The notes under the pieces were generated by a model that worked only from the letters and a program-made list of their open reading frames with translations, searched no databases and was not told the origin of the DNA. This document shows positions 15,133-24,525 of a stretch of 64,000 nucleotides of DNA, one piece after another; the first letter of the stretch is position 1, and each line of letters opens with the position of its first letter. The stretch is from NCBI RefSeq assembly GCF_001279725.1, contig NZ_LGDE01000415.1, positions 16,653 to 80,652 of the forward strand, given 5' to 3'. A program made the position numbers and the translations under genes. Origin of the DNA: Streptomyces sp. WM4235 (lineage in GTDB: Bacteria > Actinomycetota > Actinomycetes > Streptomycetales > Streptomycetaceae).

Positions 15133-15960
15133 ATGTCCCCGACGCTGAACCGCCGTCGTACCGTCGCCGCAGCCCTGACCACCGCCCTTCTCGTACCGGT
15201 CCTGGCCGCCTGTGGCAGCGGTGACGACAAGAAGGACGAGTCGGCCTCCTCCCCGAGCGCCGCCCCCTCCTCCGCCGGCTCCGCCGCCCCCAAGGCCGCG
15301 AACCTGACCGTCCTCGCCGCGTCCTCCCTCACCGACGTCTTCAAGAGCGCCGGCGCCGCCTACGAGAAGGCGCACCCGGGCACGAAGGTCACGTTCTCCT
15401 TCGCCGGCTCGCAGGAACTCGCCGCGCAGGTCAAGCAGGGCGCCCCGGCCGACGCGCTGGTCACCGCGGACACCAAGACGATGGACGGCCTCAAGGCCGA
15501 GACCAACAGCCCGACCGTCATCGCCAAGAACCGCCTGGTCATCGCGAGCGCCAAGGGCAACCCGTTCAAGATCGACGAGCTGAAGGACCTCGCCGACACC
15601 AAGATCAAGGTCGTGCTCGCCGCGCCCGAGGTCCCGGTCGGCCGCTACAGCAAGCAGATCCTCGACGCCCAGAAGGTCGAGGTGAAGCCGGTCTCCCAGG
15701 AGCCCAACGTCCGCGCCGTGCTGGGCAAGGTGGAGCTGGGCGAGGCCGACGCCGGTCTCGTGTACAAGACGGACACCCTCAAGTCCGGTGACAAGGTCGC
15801 CGTCGTCGACATCCCGGACGGCCAGAACGCCGTGGCCTCCTACCCGGCCGCCTCGCTCAAGGGCTCCAAGAACGCCGACGCCGCGGCCGCGTTCGTCGCC
15901 TGGCTGAGCACCCCGGAGGCGCAGAAGATCCTCCAGGACGCGGGCTTCCAGAAGCCGTAA
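15133..15960 (+). CDS. modA: Molybdate ABC transporter substrate-binding lipoprotein
   Basis: 275 aa. The signal region RRRTVAAALTTALLVPVLAA ends at a lipobox Cys (C27), then a Ser/Ala linker. The mature protein begins NLTVLAASSLTDVFKSAGAA, the canonical ModA start, with FSFAGSQELAAQVKQGAPAD (oxyanion-binding Ser region), EVPVGRYSKQIL and ASYPAASLKGS. It captures molybdate outside the membrane and delivers it to the fused permease/ATPase encoded downstream. The ATG follows GAGGAG. A strong hairpin after the stop probably sets higher modA than modBC expression. Confidence 0.96.
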   Translation: MSPTLNRRRTVAAALTTALLVPVLAACGSGDDKKDESASSPSAAPSSAGSAAPKAANLTVLAASSLTDVFKSAGAAYEKAHPGTKVTFSFAGSQELAAQVKQGAPADALVTADTKTMDGLKAETNSPTVIAKNRLVIASAKGNPFKIDELKDLADTKIKVVLAAPEVPVGRYSKQILDAQKVEVKPVSQEPNVRAVLGKVELGEADAGLVYKTDTLKSGDKVAVVDIPDGQNAVASYPAASLKGSKNADAAAAFVAWLSTPEAQKILQDAGFQKP

Positions 15961-15978
15961 CGGGCCCCGCGCCCGCAT

Positions 15979-16025
15979 GCCGAGAGGGGTTGCCTGGTCC
16001 GGGGGGACAGGCGGCCCCTCTCGGC
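15979..16025 (+). terminator. Long hairpin between modA and modBC
   Basis: GCCGAGAGGGG (15979-15989) pairs exactly with CCCCTCTCGGC (16015-16025). A second stem inside (GCCTG 15992-15996 with CAGGC 16008-16012) extends it. It lies inside the operon, so it is either a partial terminator giving excess modA mRNA or a 3' stabiliser. Confidence 0.65.
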
Positions 16026-16110
16026 GTGTCCCGTGCGCGTGACCCGGCCGCGTGACCCGTCCACGAGTCACGTCCACGAGTCCCGTGCGCGAGTCCCGTG
16101 CGCGTGTCGT
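16025..16110. repeat. Degenerate short direct repeats upstream of modBC
   Basis: The motif GTCCCGTGCGCG recurs three times between 16028 and 16105, with related GTCCACGAGT copies between. The segment looks like recent slippage growth and has no coding potential of its own. No function is evident. Confidence 0.5.
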
Positions 16111-16184
16111 CCGATGCTGCCGCGCCGTCCGCCCCCGCCGCCGTACGCTTCCCACCCGGCGAAGCCCCCAGCCAGGAACCCCAC

Positions 16185-18110
16185 ATGACCAGAGTCCGTA
16201 CCCGTGTCAGGCCGCCCGTGGCCCTGGCGCTCCCCGCCCTGCTCGCCGTCGCGTTCCTGCTGCTGCCCCTCGTCGGCATCCTGACCCGCACCCAATGGGG
16301 CGAGCTGACCACCCATCTGACCAGCCCCGACGTGGTCCAGGCGCTCGAACTCTCGCTCGTCGTGTCCTTCTGGGCCCTCGGGCTCTCACTCGTCCTCGGG
16401 GTACCGCTGGCCTGGCTGTTGGCCCGGGTCGAGTTCAAGGGGAAGGCGTTCGTCCGGTCGCTCGTCCTGCTGCCCATGGTGCTGCCGCCGACCGTCGGCG
16501 GCGTGGCCCTGCTGCTGGGCTTCGGCCGGCGCGGACTCCTCGGACCCTGGCTGGAGGACGCCTTCGGCATCACCCTGCCCTTCCACACCTCCGGCGCCGT
16601 CGTCGCCGCCACCTTCGTCGCGATGCCCTTCCTCGTCATCAGCCTGGAAGGGGCGCTCGGCGGACTGAAGCAGAGCTACGAGGAGACCGCGTCCTCCCTC
16701 GGCGCCTCGCCGGTCCGGGTGTTCTTCACCGTGACCCTTCCCATGGTGGCCCCCGGCCTGGTCGCCGGAGCGGCGCTCACCTGGGCCCGCGCGCTCGGCG
16801 AGTTCGGTGCGACGATCACCTTCGCCGGGAACCTGCCCGGCGAGACCCAGACCCTGCCGCTCCAGGTCTACCTGCTGCTCCAGGACAGCCCCGAGGCGGC
16901 CACGTCCGTGTCGCTGCTGCTGCTCGCCATCGCCATGGGCGTACTGATCGCCCTGCGCGGGCGGTGGACGGGAACCCCCGTCGCCCGCAAGGACGTCGAG
17001 GCCCCCGCGGCGCCCGAGGACTCCCCCGCGACCCGCGTTCCGCAGGCGCCGGACGCCGCCGCGCACGACGACGGCCGCTGGGCGTTGCACGCCGAGGTGA
17101 CCGGCTTCAACCGGCTGACCCTCGACGCCGAACCGGGCACCACCATCGCCGTCGTCGGCGAGAACGGCGCCGGGAAGACCACCCTCCTGCGCGCGCTCCT
17201 CGGCCTCACCCCCCGCGCCCACGCCCGACTCACCCTCGGCGACACCGACGTGACCGCCCTGCCCCCGCACAAGCGACACGTCGCCTGGGTCCCCCAGGAC
17301 GGCGCCCTCTTCCCGCACCTCACCGCACTCTCCAACACCGCCTACGGGCTCCGCGCCCACGGCACGCCCCGCGCCCGAGCCCGTACGGAGGCCCGGCAGT
17401 GGCTCGACCGCCTCGGCGTCGGACATCTGGCCCACCGCAAACCCGCCCAACTCTCCGGCGGCCAGGCCCAACGCGTTGCCCTCGCCCGCGCCCTCGCCAC
17501 CCGACCCCGGCTCCTCCTCCTCGACGAGCCCCTCGCCGCCCTCGACCAGACCACCCGGGCCCGCGTCCGCCACACCCTGCGCACCCACCTCGCCGGCTTC
17601 GGCGGCGTCTGCCTCATCGTCACCCACGACCCCGTCGAGGCCGTGTCGCTGGCCGACCGGGTCCTCGTGCTCTCCGACGGCCACACCCTCCAGGACGCCC
17701 CGCCCGCCGAGGTCACCCGCCACCCCCGCAGCCCTTGGGTCGCCCGCATGCTCGGCCGCAACGCCTGGCCCGGCACCACAACCGCCCACGGGCTGGCCCT
17801 CACCGGAGGCGGCCGGCTGGTGGTGCCGGAGGCACAGCCCGAGGGGGCGCCGGCGCTCGCGATCATCGCCCCGGAGGCCGTGTCGCTGTACCGGGACCGC
17901 CCGAGCGGAAGCGCGCGAAACGTCTGGCCCGGCACCGTACGGGAGATCACCGCGACCGGCAGCCGACTGCGCGTGCTGGTCGCCTCGGCCGAAGTCCCCG
18001 ACCTGGTCGCGGAGATCACCCCGGAGGCGGCCGCCGAACTGGGCATCGTCGACGGGGCCTCCGTCTGGTCCAGCGTGAAGGCCACCGAGATCACGCTGGT
18101 GTCGCTCTGA
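16185..18110 (+). CDS. modBC: Molybdate ABC transporter permease-ATPase fusion
   Basis: 641 aa. Residues 1-270 are ModB: about six membrane helices with the EAA loop EETASSLGASPVRVFFTVTL and EFGATITFAGNLPGETQTLP. A charged Pro/Ala linker (270-315) leads to ModC: Walker A GENGAGKTTLL (near 326), Q-loop WVPQDGALFPHL, signature LSGGQAQRVALARAL, Walker B LLLLDEPLAALDQ and H-loop VTHD. The last 65 residues form a TOBE domain (NVWPGTVREITATGSRLRVL). Fusion of permease and ATPase in one chain is seen in some actinobacteria and fixes their ratio. The ATG at 16185 has only a weak AGGAA upstream. Confidence 0.95.
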   Translation: MTRVRTRVRPPVALALPALLAVAFLLLPLVGILTRTQWGELTTHLTSPDVVQALELSLVVSFWALGLSLVLGVPLAWLLARVEFKGKAFVRSLVLLPMVLPPTVGGVALLLGFGRRGLLGPWLEDAFGITLPFHTSGAVVAATFVAMPFLVISLEGALGGLKQSYEETASSLGASPVRVFFTVTLPMVAPGLVAGAALTWARALGEFGATITFAGNLPGETQTLPLQVYLLLQDSPEAATSVSLLLLAIAMGVLIALRGRWTGTPVARKDVEAPAAPEDSPATRVPQAPDAAAHDDGRWALHAEVTGFNRLTLDAEPGTTIAVVGENGAGKTTLLRALLGLTPRAHARLTLGDTDVTALPPHKRHVAWVPQDGALFPHLTALSNTAYGLRAHGTPRARARTEARQWLDRLGVGHLAHRKPAQLSGGQAQRVALARALATRPRLLLLDEPLAALDQTTRARVRHTLRTHLAGFGGVCLIVTHDPVEAVSLADRVLVLSDGHTLQDAPPAEVTRHPRSPWVARMLGRNAWPGTTTAHGLALTGGGRLVVPEAQPEGAPALAIIAPEAVSLYRDRPSGSARNVWPGTVREITATGSRLRVLVASAEVPDLVAEITPEAAAELGIVDGASVWSSVKATEITLVSL

Positions 18111-18122
18111 GCGGTGCCCGCG

Positions 18123-20834
18123 TCAGGGCGCCGGCGTCGGGCCGGGCAGGATCGAGAGCCACTCCCCCGCCGCGAAGGCGTCGACCCCGATCAGGGTCCG
18201 GCCGGCGCGCCCGGTCGTGACGGTCGGCACGCCCTCGGTGCGGGCGGCCGTGAAGCGGGGGGCGTCGAGGGTGAACAGGGCGGCGCGTTTGCCGGTGGCG
18301 CGCCGGAACTCGGCGAGGCGCCGGGTCAGCAGGGCGGCCTCGTTCCGGTCGACGACGCCCGGCGCGTACCGCTGTACGACGGCCACCGCGCCCGTCCCCG
18401 GCTCCCGCGCGGCGGCCGTGAGGGCTTCGGCGAGGACCCGCATCCGGTCCAGACCGCCGCCCGCGTCGAGCGTACGGCGGCGACCGTCGAGCGGCACGAA
18501 GCGCACGCCCCGGTGGGTGAAGCCCGGGCGGCCGTCCACCCCCACCAGGACGAAGTCCGCGCCGACCCCCGGTGCCCGCCCGTCCGGCGACACCGCGAAC
18601 CGCCAGGGCCGCGCGCGCACCCCGGCGGGCGTCGACACGACCGGGTCCGGGGGGAGGGTGACCGTCGGGGCGGCCCCGGTCGGCGGGGTCTCGGCGGTCA
18701 GCGTGTCCAGCAGCAGCCGGGACGGGCCGCCCCCGCCCTGGGTGGCCGACAGGCCGGTGAGGCGCAGCGGTGGCTCGGCCGTCGCCGGCAGCGGCAGGGT
18801 GATCCGGCGCCAGCCGGACCAGTCGGCGGCCGGCCCGCGCAGGGTGAGCCCGGCCCCGTCCCCGTCGGTCAGGTGCACCGCCGGCCGTGCTCCGGACCCG
18901 TCCGCGCCGACCCAGAGGGACACCGAACGGGCCTGCTCCGGCAGGAGGATCGGGCGGGGGGCGGCTGCGGTGGCGGTCGGGGCCGGGGCGGGGAGGGTGA
19001 GGGCGATCCCGGTACCCGGCCGGCCCTCGCCGGGGGCGGCGGTCGCACCCGCGCCCCTCCAGCGGGCGGCGTCCTCCAGATCGGCGAGGGGCAGCGCGTC
19101 CAGCCCCGCCCCGAGGGCCAGTTCGGCGGTGGCGCCGGTGGCCGGGACGCTGACGCGCAGCCGTCCGGTGGCCCGCGCGACCAGCGCCCGGACCGTGAAG
19201 CCGCCCCGCCCGTCGGGGGCGACCCGCCAGCGGGAGCGGTCGTACCGCAAGACGGTGTCCCCGGGTTCGACGGTGGTCGCGCGGCCCTGGCCGTCGTACC
19301 CGGTGAGGTCGAAGCCGGCGCTCTCCGTCCGGTCGGCGAGCCCGATCCGGTCCCGGGTCGGGCGGATCCGGGTCAGCGGCCCGAGCACCTCCAGCGCCAA
19401 CGAGCCCTCGACCGGACCGCTTTCGGCCGGTCGGGCGCCGGGCCGGTCCGTGTGGGCCCGGACGGTGACGGGCCCCGGCCGGGAGCCGCGCAGGACCCCG
19501 TCGGGGCCGATCCGGCCGGCGCCCTCGGCCGACCAGGAGGGTGTGCCCGGGGCCGGTCCGAGCGCGGGGTCGTGGCCGGTGGCGGTCAGGGTGCGGGTCA
19601 GTCCGGGGAAGAGGCGGCCGGCGGCGGCCTCGATCCGGTAGCCGGTGAGCCGTCCGGAGCCCACCGGGGCGGTGAGCGCGAGGCCGTTGGGGACCGGGCG
19701 GGGCCTCCCGTCCGAAGGGGTGTTCTCCAGGGTCGGGGCGGTGGCCCCGGAGAGCGCCGCGAGGAGCGTCGAGGAGCCGCCGCCGTCCAGGTTGAGCGCC
19801 TCGTGGGCCCCGAGCCGGTGCATCATGCGGCCGAGCCCGGTCAGGGTGAGCCCGCCGCTGGCCCGCATGCGGCCGTCCACGGTGACCAGGCGCAGCGACC
19901 GGCCGTCCCGCGAGAGGCCGACGGCCGTGCGCGGGGCGGCGGTGTCGTTCGGTTCGCCGTCGTGGTTCTGCGGAACCCCGGCCACGACGAGGGCCTCCCG
20001 CCCGCCGACGGCCTCCAGGGGCACCGGTCCCGACTCCGGCAGCGGCGCGGCGGTGACGGTCACCGGTTCCCCGACGCGCAGGGCGGCGAGTTCGGCCGCC
20101 GCCGCCCCGGCCGCGACGAGCAGGGTGGTGCCGGGGGCCGGGCGGTCGCGGCGCGCGGGACGCCGCAGGATCGGTACCGGGGCCGCGACGGCGACGCGGC
20201 CGTCGCGCAGTTCCACCGCCGGCCCGGTGTCCGGGAGTACGGAGCCGGGCCAGTCGGCGGTGTACACGGCGAAGCCCTCGGCCGGCGGCAGGGCGGCGTT
20301 GTACCCGGCCGGGGTGCGCACCGCGCCGCCGGGCAGGGTGATGCTCCCGGTGAGACCGAGGCGCAGGACGCGCCCGCTGCCGTCGGGGGCGAAGCCGACG
20401 GCAGCGCCGCCGGGGCCGGGCGACGCGGAGTGCAGCAGCCGGCCGCCCCGCACCCCGGGGCCGAGGGGGGCGCCGGTTCCCCGGATGTCGAAGAAGTCCC
20501 CGTTGACGGCTCCGACGACGCGGCGCCCCGGCCCGGCCGGGTGGTGGGCGACGGCCTGGGCGAGCGTCTCGGCTCCGCGCCCGCCCAGGTACTCGGCCCG
20601 TACCCCGCCGGGTACGGCGAGGTCGACGACGAGTTCGTCGACGCGCAGCCAACGGTCGCGCTCCAGCCGGTCGTACGAGTCCAGCCGCACGCCGGGGGCG
20701 ACCGGGCGGGAGGTGCGGGCGGTCTCGATGCCGTCGTCGACCTCCGCGGCGAGCGCGGCCGGCGGCCCGGCGAGCAGGGCGCCGCAGAGCAGCGAGGCGA
20801 GCAGGGCCGGGAGCGGCGGCCGGAGGATCGACAC
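18123..20834 (-). CDS. Secreted phosphodiester glycosidase family protein (NAGPA domain)
   Basis: 903 aa. Signal peptide: PPLPALLASLLCGALLAGPP, then AALAA. The NAGPA (exopolysaccharide phosphodiester glycosidase) domain is about residues 90-395: GAVNGDFFDIRGTGAPLGP, then PRTAVGLSRDGRSLRLVTVD, MMHRLGAHEALNLDGGGSST and PNGLAL, the family catalytic pattern with the NLDGGGS motif. The remaining 500 residues look like Ig/carbohydrate-binding beta domains, then a Rossmann-like tail. It probably acts on cell-wall or secreted polysaccharide phosphodiesters outside the cell. GTG start at 20834; no clear ribosome binding site. It is convergent with modBC, only 12 nt apart. Confidence 0.88.
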   Translation of the reverse strand: MSILRPPLPALLASLLCGALLAGPPAALAAEVDDGIETARTSRPVAPGVRLDSYDRLERDRWLRVDELVVDLAVPGGVRAEYLGGRGAETLAQAVAHHPAGPGRRVVGAVNGDFFDIRGTGAPLGPGVRGGRLLHSASPGPGGAAVGFAPDGSGRVLRLGLTGSITLPGGAVRTPAGYNAALPPAEGFAVYTADWPGSVLPDTGPAVELRDGRVAVAAPVPILRRPARRDRPAPGTTLLVAAGAAAAELAALRVGEPVTVTAAPLPESGPVPLEAVGGREALVVAGVPQNHDGEPNDTAAPRTAVGLSRDGRSLRLVTVDGRMRASGGLTLTGLGRMMHRLGAHEALNLDGGGSSTLLAALSGATAPTLENTPSDGRPRPVPNGLALTAPVGSGRLTGYRIEAAAGRLFPGLTRTLTATGHDPALGPAPGTPSWSAEGAGRIGPDGVLRGSRPGPVTVRAHTDRPGARPAESGPVEGSLALEVLGPLTRIRPTRDRIGLADRTESAGFDLTGYDGQGRATTVEPGDTVLRYDRSRWRVAPDGRGGFTVRALVARATGRLRVSVPATGATAELALGAGLDALPLADLEDAARWRGAGATAAPGEGRPGTGIALTLPAPAPTATAAAPRPILLPEQARSVSLWVGADGSGARPAVHLTDGDGAGLTLRGPAADWSGWRRITLPLPATAEPPLRLTGLSATQGGGGPSRLLLDTLTAETPPTGAAPTVTLPPDPVVSTPAGVRARPWRFAVSPDGRAPGVGADFVLVGVDGRPGFTHRGVRFVPLDGRRRTLDAGGGLDRMRVLAEALTAAAREPGTGAVAVVQRYAPGVVDRNEAALLTRRLAEFRRATGKRAALFTLDAPRFTAARTEGVPTVTTGRAGRTLIGVDAFAAGEWLSILPGPTPAP

Positions 20835-20926
20835 CCGGGAAGGATTTCGCGGGTCGGCGCGGCCCCGGGAGCGCGACCCGGACCGGGAGCGGCGTGTTCA
20901 GCCATTCGCCGGGCGGTCGGGCGCCG

Positions 20927-22996
20927 CTACCCGGGCCGCCCCGGGACGATGAACTCGCACCACACGCACTTGCCGCCGCCCCGGGGTTCCACCCCCCAGT
21001 CGTCCGCGAGCCGGTCCACCAGCAGCAGACCGCGCCCCGACACCGCCCAGTCGCCCGCCTCGCGCCGGTGCGGCAGGGCGCTGCTGGAGTCCTCGACCTC
21101 GATGCGGATCCGTCCCTCCGCGGTCAGCCGCAGGCTGACGTGTCCCGCGCCGTCGGTGTGCACCAGGACGTTCGTCATCAGTTCGTCGGCGGCCAGCTCG
21201 ACCTCGTCCGCCCGCTCCCGGGCGCCCCAGGCGGCCACCGCCGCCCGGATCAGGTGCCGGGCCAGGGCGGGGCCGTCAGGGTCGCCGGGGGCGAGTTCGT
21301 GGCGCAGCGGGCCGCCGCCGCGCGGGGCGGGGGTGCCCCGGCGGCGCAGCAGGAGCAGAGCCATGTCGTCGCCGCCGCCCGCGTCCCCGACGAGGTCGCA
21401 CAGCACGTCGGCCAGCCGTTCGACGTCGACCGGTCCGTCCCGGACCCCGTCCATGACCTCCCGCATCCCCGAATCGGCGCGGTCGCCGCGGCGATCCGTC
21501 AGGCCGTCCGTGCAGAGCAGCAGCGTGTCGCCGGGGTGCAGTTCGACGCTGGTCACGGGGTAGCCGGTACCGGTCCCCGGTGGGTCGTGGGCGGGCAGGC
21601 CCAGCGGCAGTCCGCCGGCCACCTGGATCCGGTGGCAACTGCCGTCGCCGCGGCGGACGATGGGGTCGAGGTGACCGGCCCGCACCAGGTGCAGCATGCC
21701 GGTGTTCAGGTCCACCTCGCCGTAGGTGCAGGTGGCGAACCGTTCCGTCGCCAGTTCCCGCAGGAAGGTCGAGGCGCGCGCCATCGCCGTGCCGGGCGTG
21801 TGCCCCTCGGCGATGTAGGCCCGCAGGACGATCCGCAACTGGCCCATCACGGCCGCCGCGTCGGTGTCGTGGCCCTCCACGTCCCCGATCACCACCCCGA
21901 CCCGTCCCTCCCCGAGGGGGATCACGTCGTACCAGTCGCCGCCGATGTCCCGGCCCATCCTGGCCGCCCGGTACCGTACGGCGATCAGCGCGCCCGGCAC
22001 CTCCGGGATCCTGCGCGGCAGCATGGCCCGCTGGAGTCCCTCCGCCAGGTCGTGCTCCTGCTCGAAGAGGATGGCCCGCTGGAGGCTCTGTGCGATGCCG
22101 CTGCCCAGGGCCACCAGCACGTTCCGTTCCTCGGTGGTGAAGTCCCCGTCCCGGCTGTAGAGCAGCCCGAGCGCGCCCACGGGACGGCCCTGGGCGATCA
22201 GGGGCAGGTAGACCCCGCTGCGCACGTCGAGCGGTTCGATGTACGGCCACAGCTGTGGGTAGCGCCGCTGGAACTCCTCGCGGGACGCGACGTAGACCGT
22301 CTGGAGGGTGCGTACGGCCTCGCTCATCGGGAAGCGCGCGTCGACGCGGGTGTACTCGATCTCGGGAACGTAGGAACCGAGCTGTCCTTCGGCGACGAGG
22401 TGGACGCGGGCGCCGTCGACGACGCCGAGCATCACGCTGACGGCTCCGAGGTGCCCCAGGGCCTCGGGGTCCTTGAGCACGTCGGTCACGTCGTTGACCG
22501 TGCGCGCGTGGGCGAGGATCGCGGTGGTCCGTTCCACGACGCCGGTCATCCGAAGGCGCCCCTCGTTGCGTTCCCCGGCGGCGCCCGGCTCGACGGGGTC
22601 GTGGGCGGCGTCGCGGAGGATCCCGATGACCCGGTACGGACGGCCGTCGTGCGGGTCCCGCAGGATGTGTCCCTGGATGTGGGTCCAGCCGAGGGTTCCG
22701 TCCCGCCTGCGACTGCGGAAGTACGCCCCGTAGTGGCTGCGGCCGTCCTTCATCGCCTGGGCGACGCGCGCGTCGATCCGCGGCTCCTCGCCGGATACGA
22801 GTCGGATGCGCAGTCCGGCGGGGGTTCCGGTGAACTCGTCCGGACGCAAGTCGAGGACCTCGAGGGCGGTGGGATCCAGGTGCATCTGTCCGCTGTCGAG
22901 GTCCCAGTCGAAGGTGCCCATGCGGTTGAGCGCGAGACTCGTGTCGGGCCGCGCGGGCCAGTCGACCTCGGGGGTCGTGCTTCCCCGCTGGTCCAT
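20927..22996 (-). CDS. PAS-GAF-PP2C phosphatase with C-terminal HATPase domain
   Basis: 689 aa. A PAS domain (about 20-130: LALNRMGTFDWDLDSGQMHL, then LGWTHIQGHILRDPHDGRPY), a GAF domain (about 155-315), a PP2C/SpoIIE phosphatase (about 330-545: ALIAVRYRAARMGRDIGGDW, VVIGDVEGHDTDAAAVMGQL, LLLCTDGLTDRR) and an RsbW-like HATPase (about 560-685: ADEVELAADELMTNVLVHTD, then SGRGLLLVDRLADDWGVE). The metal-binding aspartates of PP2C are present. Such proteins dephosphorylate anti-anti-sigma factors in sigma-B-type partner switching, and the HATPase may be a built-in antagonist kinase. No partner gene is adjacent. The ATG at 22996 is the first start after the intergenic region. Confidence 0.93.
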   Translation of the reverse strand: MDQRGSTTPEVDWPARPDTSLALNRMGTFDWDLDSGQMHLDPTALEVLDLRPDEFTGTPAGLRIRLVSGEEPRIDARVAQAMKDGRSHYGAYFRSRRRDGTLGWTHIQGHILRDPHDGRPYRVIGILRDAAHDPVEPGAAGERNEGRLRMTGVVERTTAILAHARTVNDVTDVLKDPEALGHLGAVSVMLGVVDGARVHLVAEGQLGSYVPEIEYTRVDARFPMSEAVRTLQTVYVASREEFQRRYPQLWPYIEPLDVRSGVYLPLIAQGRPVGALGLLYSRDGDFTTEERNVLVALGSGIAQSLQRAILFEQEHDLAEGLQRAMLPRRIPEVPGALIAVRYRAARMGRDIGGDWYDVIPLGEGRVGVVIGDVEGHDTDAAAVMGQLRIVLRAYIAEGHTPGTAMARASTFLRELATERFATCTYGEVDLNTGMLHLVRAGHLDPIVRRGDGSCHRIQVAGGLPLGLPAHDPPGTGTGYPVTSVELHPGDTLLLCTDGLTDRRGDRADSGMREVMDGVRDGPVDVERLADVLCDLVGDAGGGDDMALLLLRRRGTPAPRGGGPLRHELAPGDPDGPALARHLIRAAVAAWGARERADEVELAADELMTNVLVHTDGAGHVSLRLTAEGRIRIEVEDSSSALPHRREAGDWAVSGRGLLLVDRLADDWGVEPRGGGKCVWCEFIVPGRPG

Positions 22997-23035
22997 GCAG
23001 TCAGGGTCTCACTGTTCCCCGGCCGGGGCGCGCGG

Positions 23036-24376
23036 TCACCCGGTGCGGGGGCTCGCCTCCGAGGGGGGTGCCACCGAGGACGGGGTGAGCGGCGGGGTGT
23101 CCGACGGGGCGACGCGGGCGGGCGGCGAATCCGCCGGGGCATCGCTCGGGGTGCTGTCGCTCGGGGTGGTGTCGCTCGGGGTGGTGTCGGCGGGCGAATC
23201 CGAGGCGGGCTCGTCCGGTGACTGCTCCGGGGATCGGCCCGGGGACTGCGCGGAGGACTCCGGGGGGCTGTCGGACGGGGTCGCGCCGGGGGTGTCGCCC
23301 GGTGATCGCGTCGGGGTGTCGGTGTCCGTCGGCGAGCCGCTCCCGGGGGACGTGGTGGTGTCCGGGGACGTGGTGCCCGTCGGGGTGGGGGTCACCGGCG
23401 GGGGCACCGGCTTGTCGCGCTGGCCGTCGTGGTCGGCGCGGTCCCGTCCGACCCAGGTCCCGTCGTGGTGGTCGTAGATCACGAAGGTGTTCACGACCTT
23501 CACCGAGGGGGCGATGACCACCACCCGCTGCGGCTGGTACGAGGGCCACGACTGCCCCGTGCGCTTCGCGTCGGCCCCGAGCGCCACCGGCTCCCCCAGC
23601 GGATTGCCGCACGCGCAGCGCACCCGGGGCACCCCGCGGTCGTCAACGAGCACCGCCGTACCGGCCTCCAGCACCGCCTGGTAGGGGGTGGCCTTGCCGT
23701 CGCGGTAACCGTGGTTGGTGACCCGGGTGTCCGCGCGCAACCGCAGGGGGGTCAGGGAGCGCAGGTAGGCGGGTACGGCCTCGGGACGGATGCCGAGGGC
23801 GGAGGCGAAGGCGGTGTTCTTGGCCGGTTGCCCGGTCAGCGCCGCGATCTGCTTCCCGACATCGCAACTGGCGGTGTTCCGGGTGCCCCCGTACAGCCCG
23901 GGCGCGGCCCCGCTGACGCTGCGCGTGACCGTCGCCCCGGTCGCCGGCGCGCTGTCGCTCGCGGAGGGCGGCGGGCTCTGCGCCGACGGTGTGGCCTCCT
24001 CGGCCGCCGTGGACCCGGTGAACGGGGCGGGTCCGGTCGCGGAGGCCGGTTGGAGGAAGACCTCCCCACCGCCCGCCCGGGTGGAGGAGGGCGTGCCGCT
24101 CGGCCGGGTGAGTACCACCACCAGCGCCACGACGGCCGCCAGGGCGACGACCGCCGCGGCCAACCGGGGTCCGGAGCGCCACCACGGGCCTTTGCCGGAC
24201 GGCCCGGTGGGCGCGGGACCGTCGGGGCCGGCGGGCCCCCCGGGCGGTTGCTCGGGCGGGCCTCCCCGCCGCCCGCCCGACAGTGGGCCGGAAGGGGGAC
24301 CGGACGGGCGCTCGGACGGCGACTGTGACGACCGCGGGGGCAGCGGCGGTTCCTGGCCGGAGGGTTGCGTGGTCAC
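23036..24376 (-). CDS. Membrane-anchored DUF6777-like protein with Ser/Thr/Pro tail
   Basis: 446 aa. Pro/Gly-rich cytoplasmic start (1-65), one membrane helix (RLAAAVVALAAVVALVVVLT, about 67-86), then an extracellular domain (about 95-320) beginning EVFLQPASATGPAPFTGST, with conserved CDVGKQIAALTGQPAKNTAF and a C-x-C pair (RVRCACGNPLGEPVALG). The last 110 residues are repeats of T-P-S-D type. I recall this architecture as DUF6777; function unknown. The GTG at 24376 follows GGGAAGAAGAG. It is divergent from the streptophobe gene. Confidence 0.7.
   Translation of the reverse strand: MTTQPSGQEPPLPPRSSQSPSERPSGPPSGPLSGGRRGGPPEQPPGGPAGPDGPAPTGPSGKGPWWRSGPRLAAAVVALAAVVALVVVLTRPSGTPSSTRAGGGEVFLQPASATGPAPFTGSTAAEEATPSAQSPPPSASDSAPATGATVTRSVSGAAPGLYGGTRNTASCDVGKQIAALTGQPAKNTAFASALGIRPEAVPAYLRSLTPLRLRADTRVTNHGYRDGKATPYQAVLEAGTAVLVDDRGVPRVRCACGNPLGEPVALGADAKRTGQSWPSYQPQRVVVIAPSVKVVNTFVIYDHHDGTWVGRDRADHDGQRDKPVPPPVTPTPTGTTSPDTTTSPGSGSPTDTDTPTRSPGDTPGATPSDSPPESSAQSPGRSPEQSPDEPASDSPADTTPSDTTPSDSTPSDAPADSPPARVAPSDTPPLTPSSVAPPSEASPRTG
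23141..23185 (-). repeat. 15-bp tandem repeat inside the DUF6777-like gene
   Basis: Three copies of GTCGCTCGGGGTGGT (two exact, one with two changes) encode repeated T-P-S-D-[ST] units of the extracellular tail. A multiple of three nucleotides keeps the frame, so copy number can vary freely. Confidence 0.7.
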
Positions 24377-24513
24377 GGGCTCTTCTTCCCTGACGGAGGA
24401 GTTCCGGTCCGGGGCGGACGTTCCGTGGTGGTGTACGGAAATCTCCGGATTTCTTGCGCTCCTGCGGACCATTGTGTGGGGCCTCCCGGTGGTGGCCGCA
24501 AGCCGAGGGTGCC

Positions 24514-24519
24514 TACCGT
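24514..24519 (+). promoter_or_regulatory. -10 element of a leaderless promoter (streptophobe gene)
   Basis: TACCGT ends 6 nt before the GTG at 24526. No good -35 is seen, and no Shine-Dalgarno is present. Confidence 0.4.
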
Positions 24520-24525
24520 TGTCGG

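Noticed and set aside
18114..21563. Long plus-strand open frame opposite the glycosidase and phosphatase genes
   Set aside because: Composition is random-like and it spans two clear minus-strand genes, including a signal peptide and PP2C motifs.
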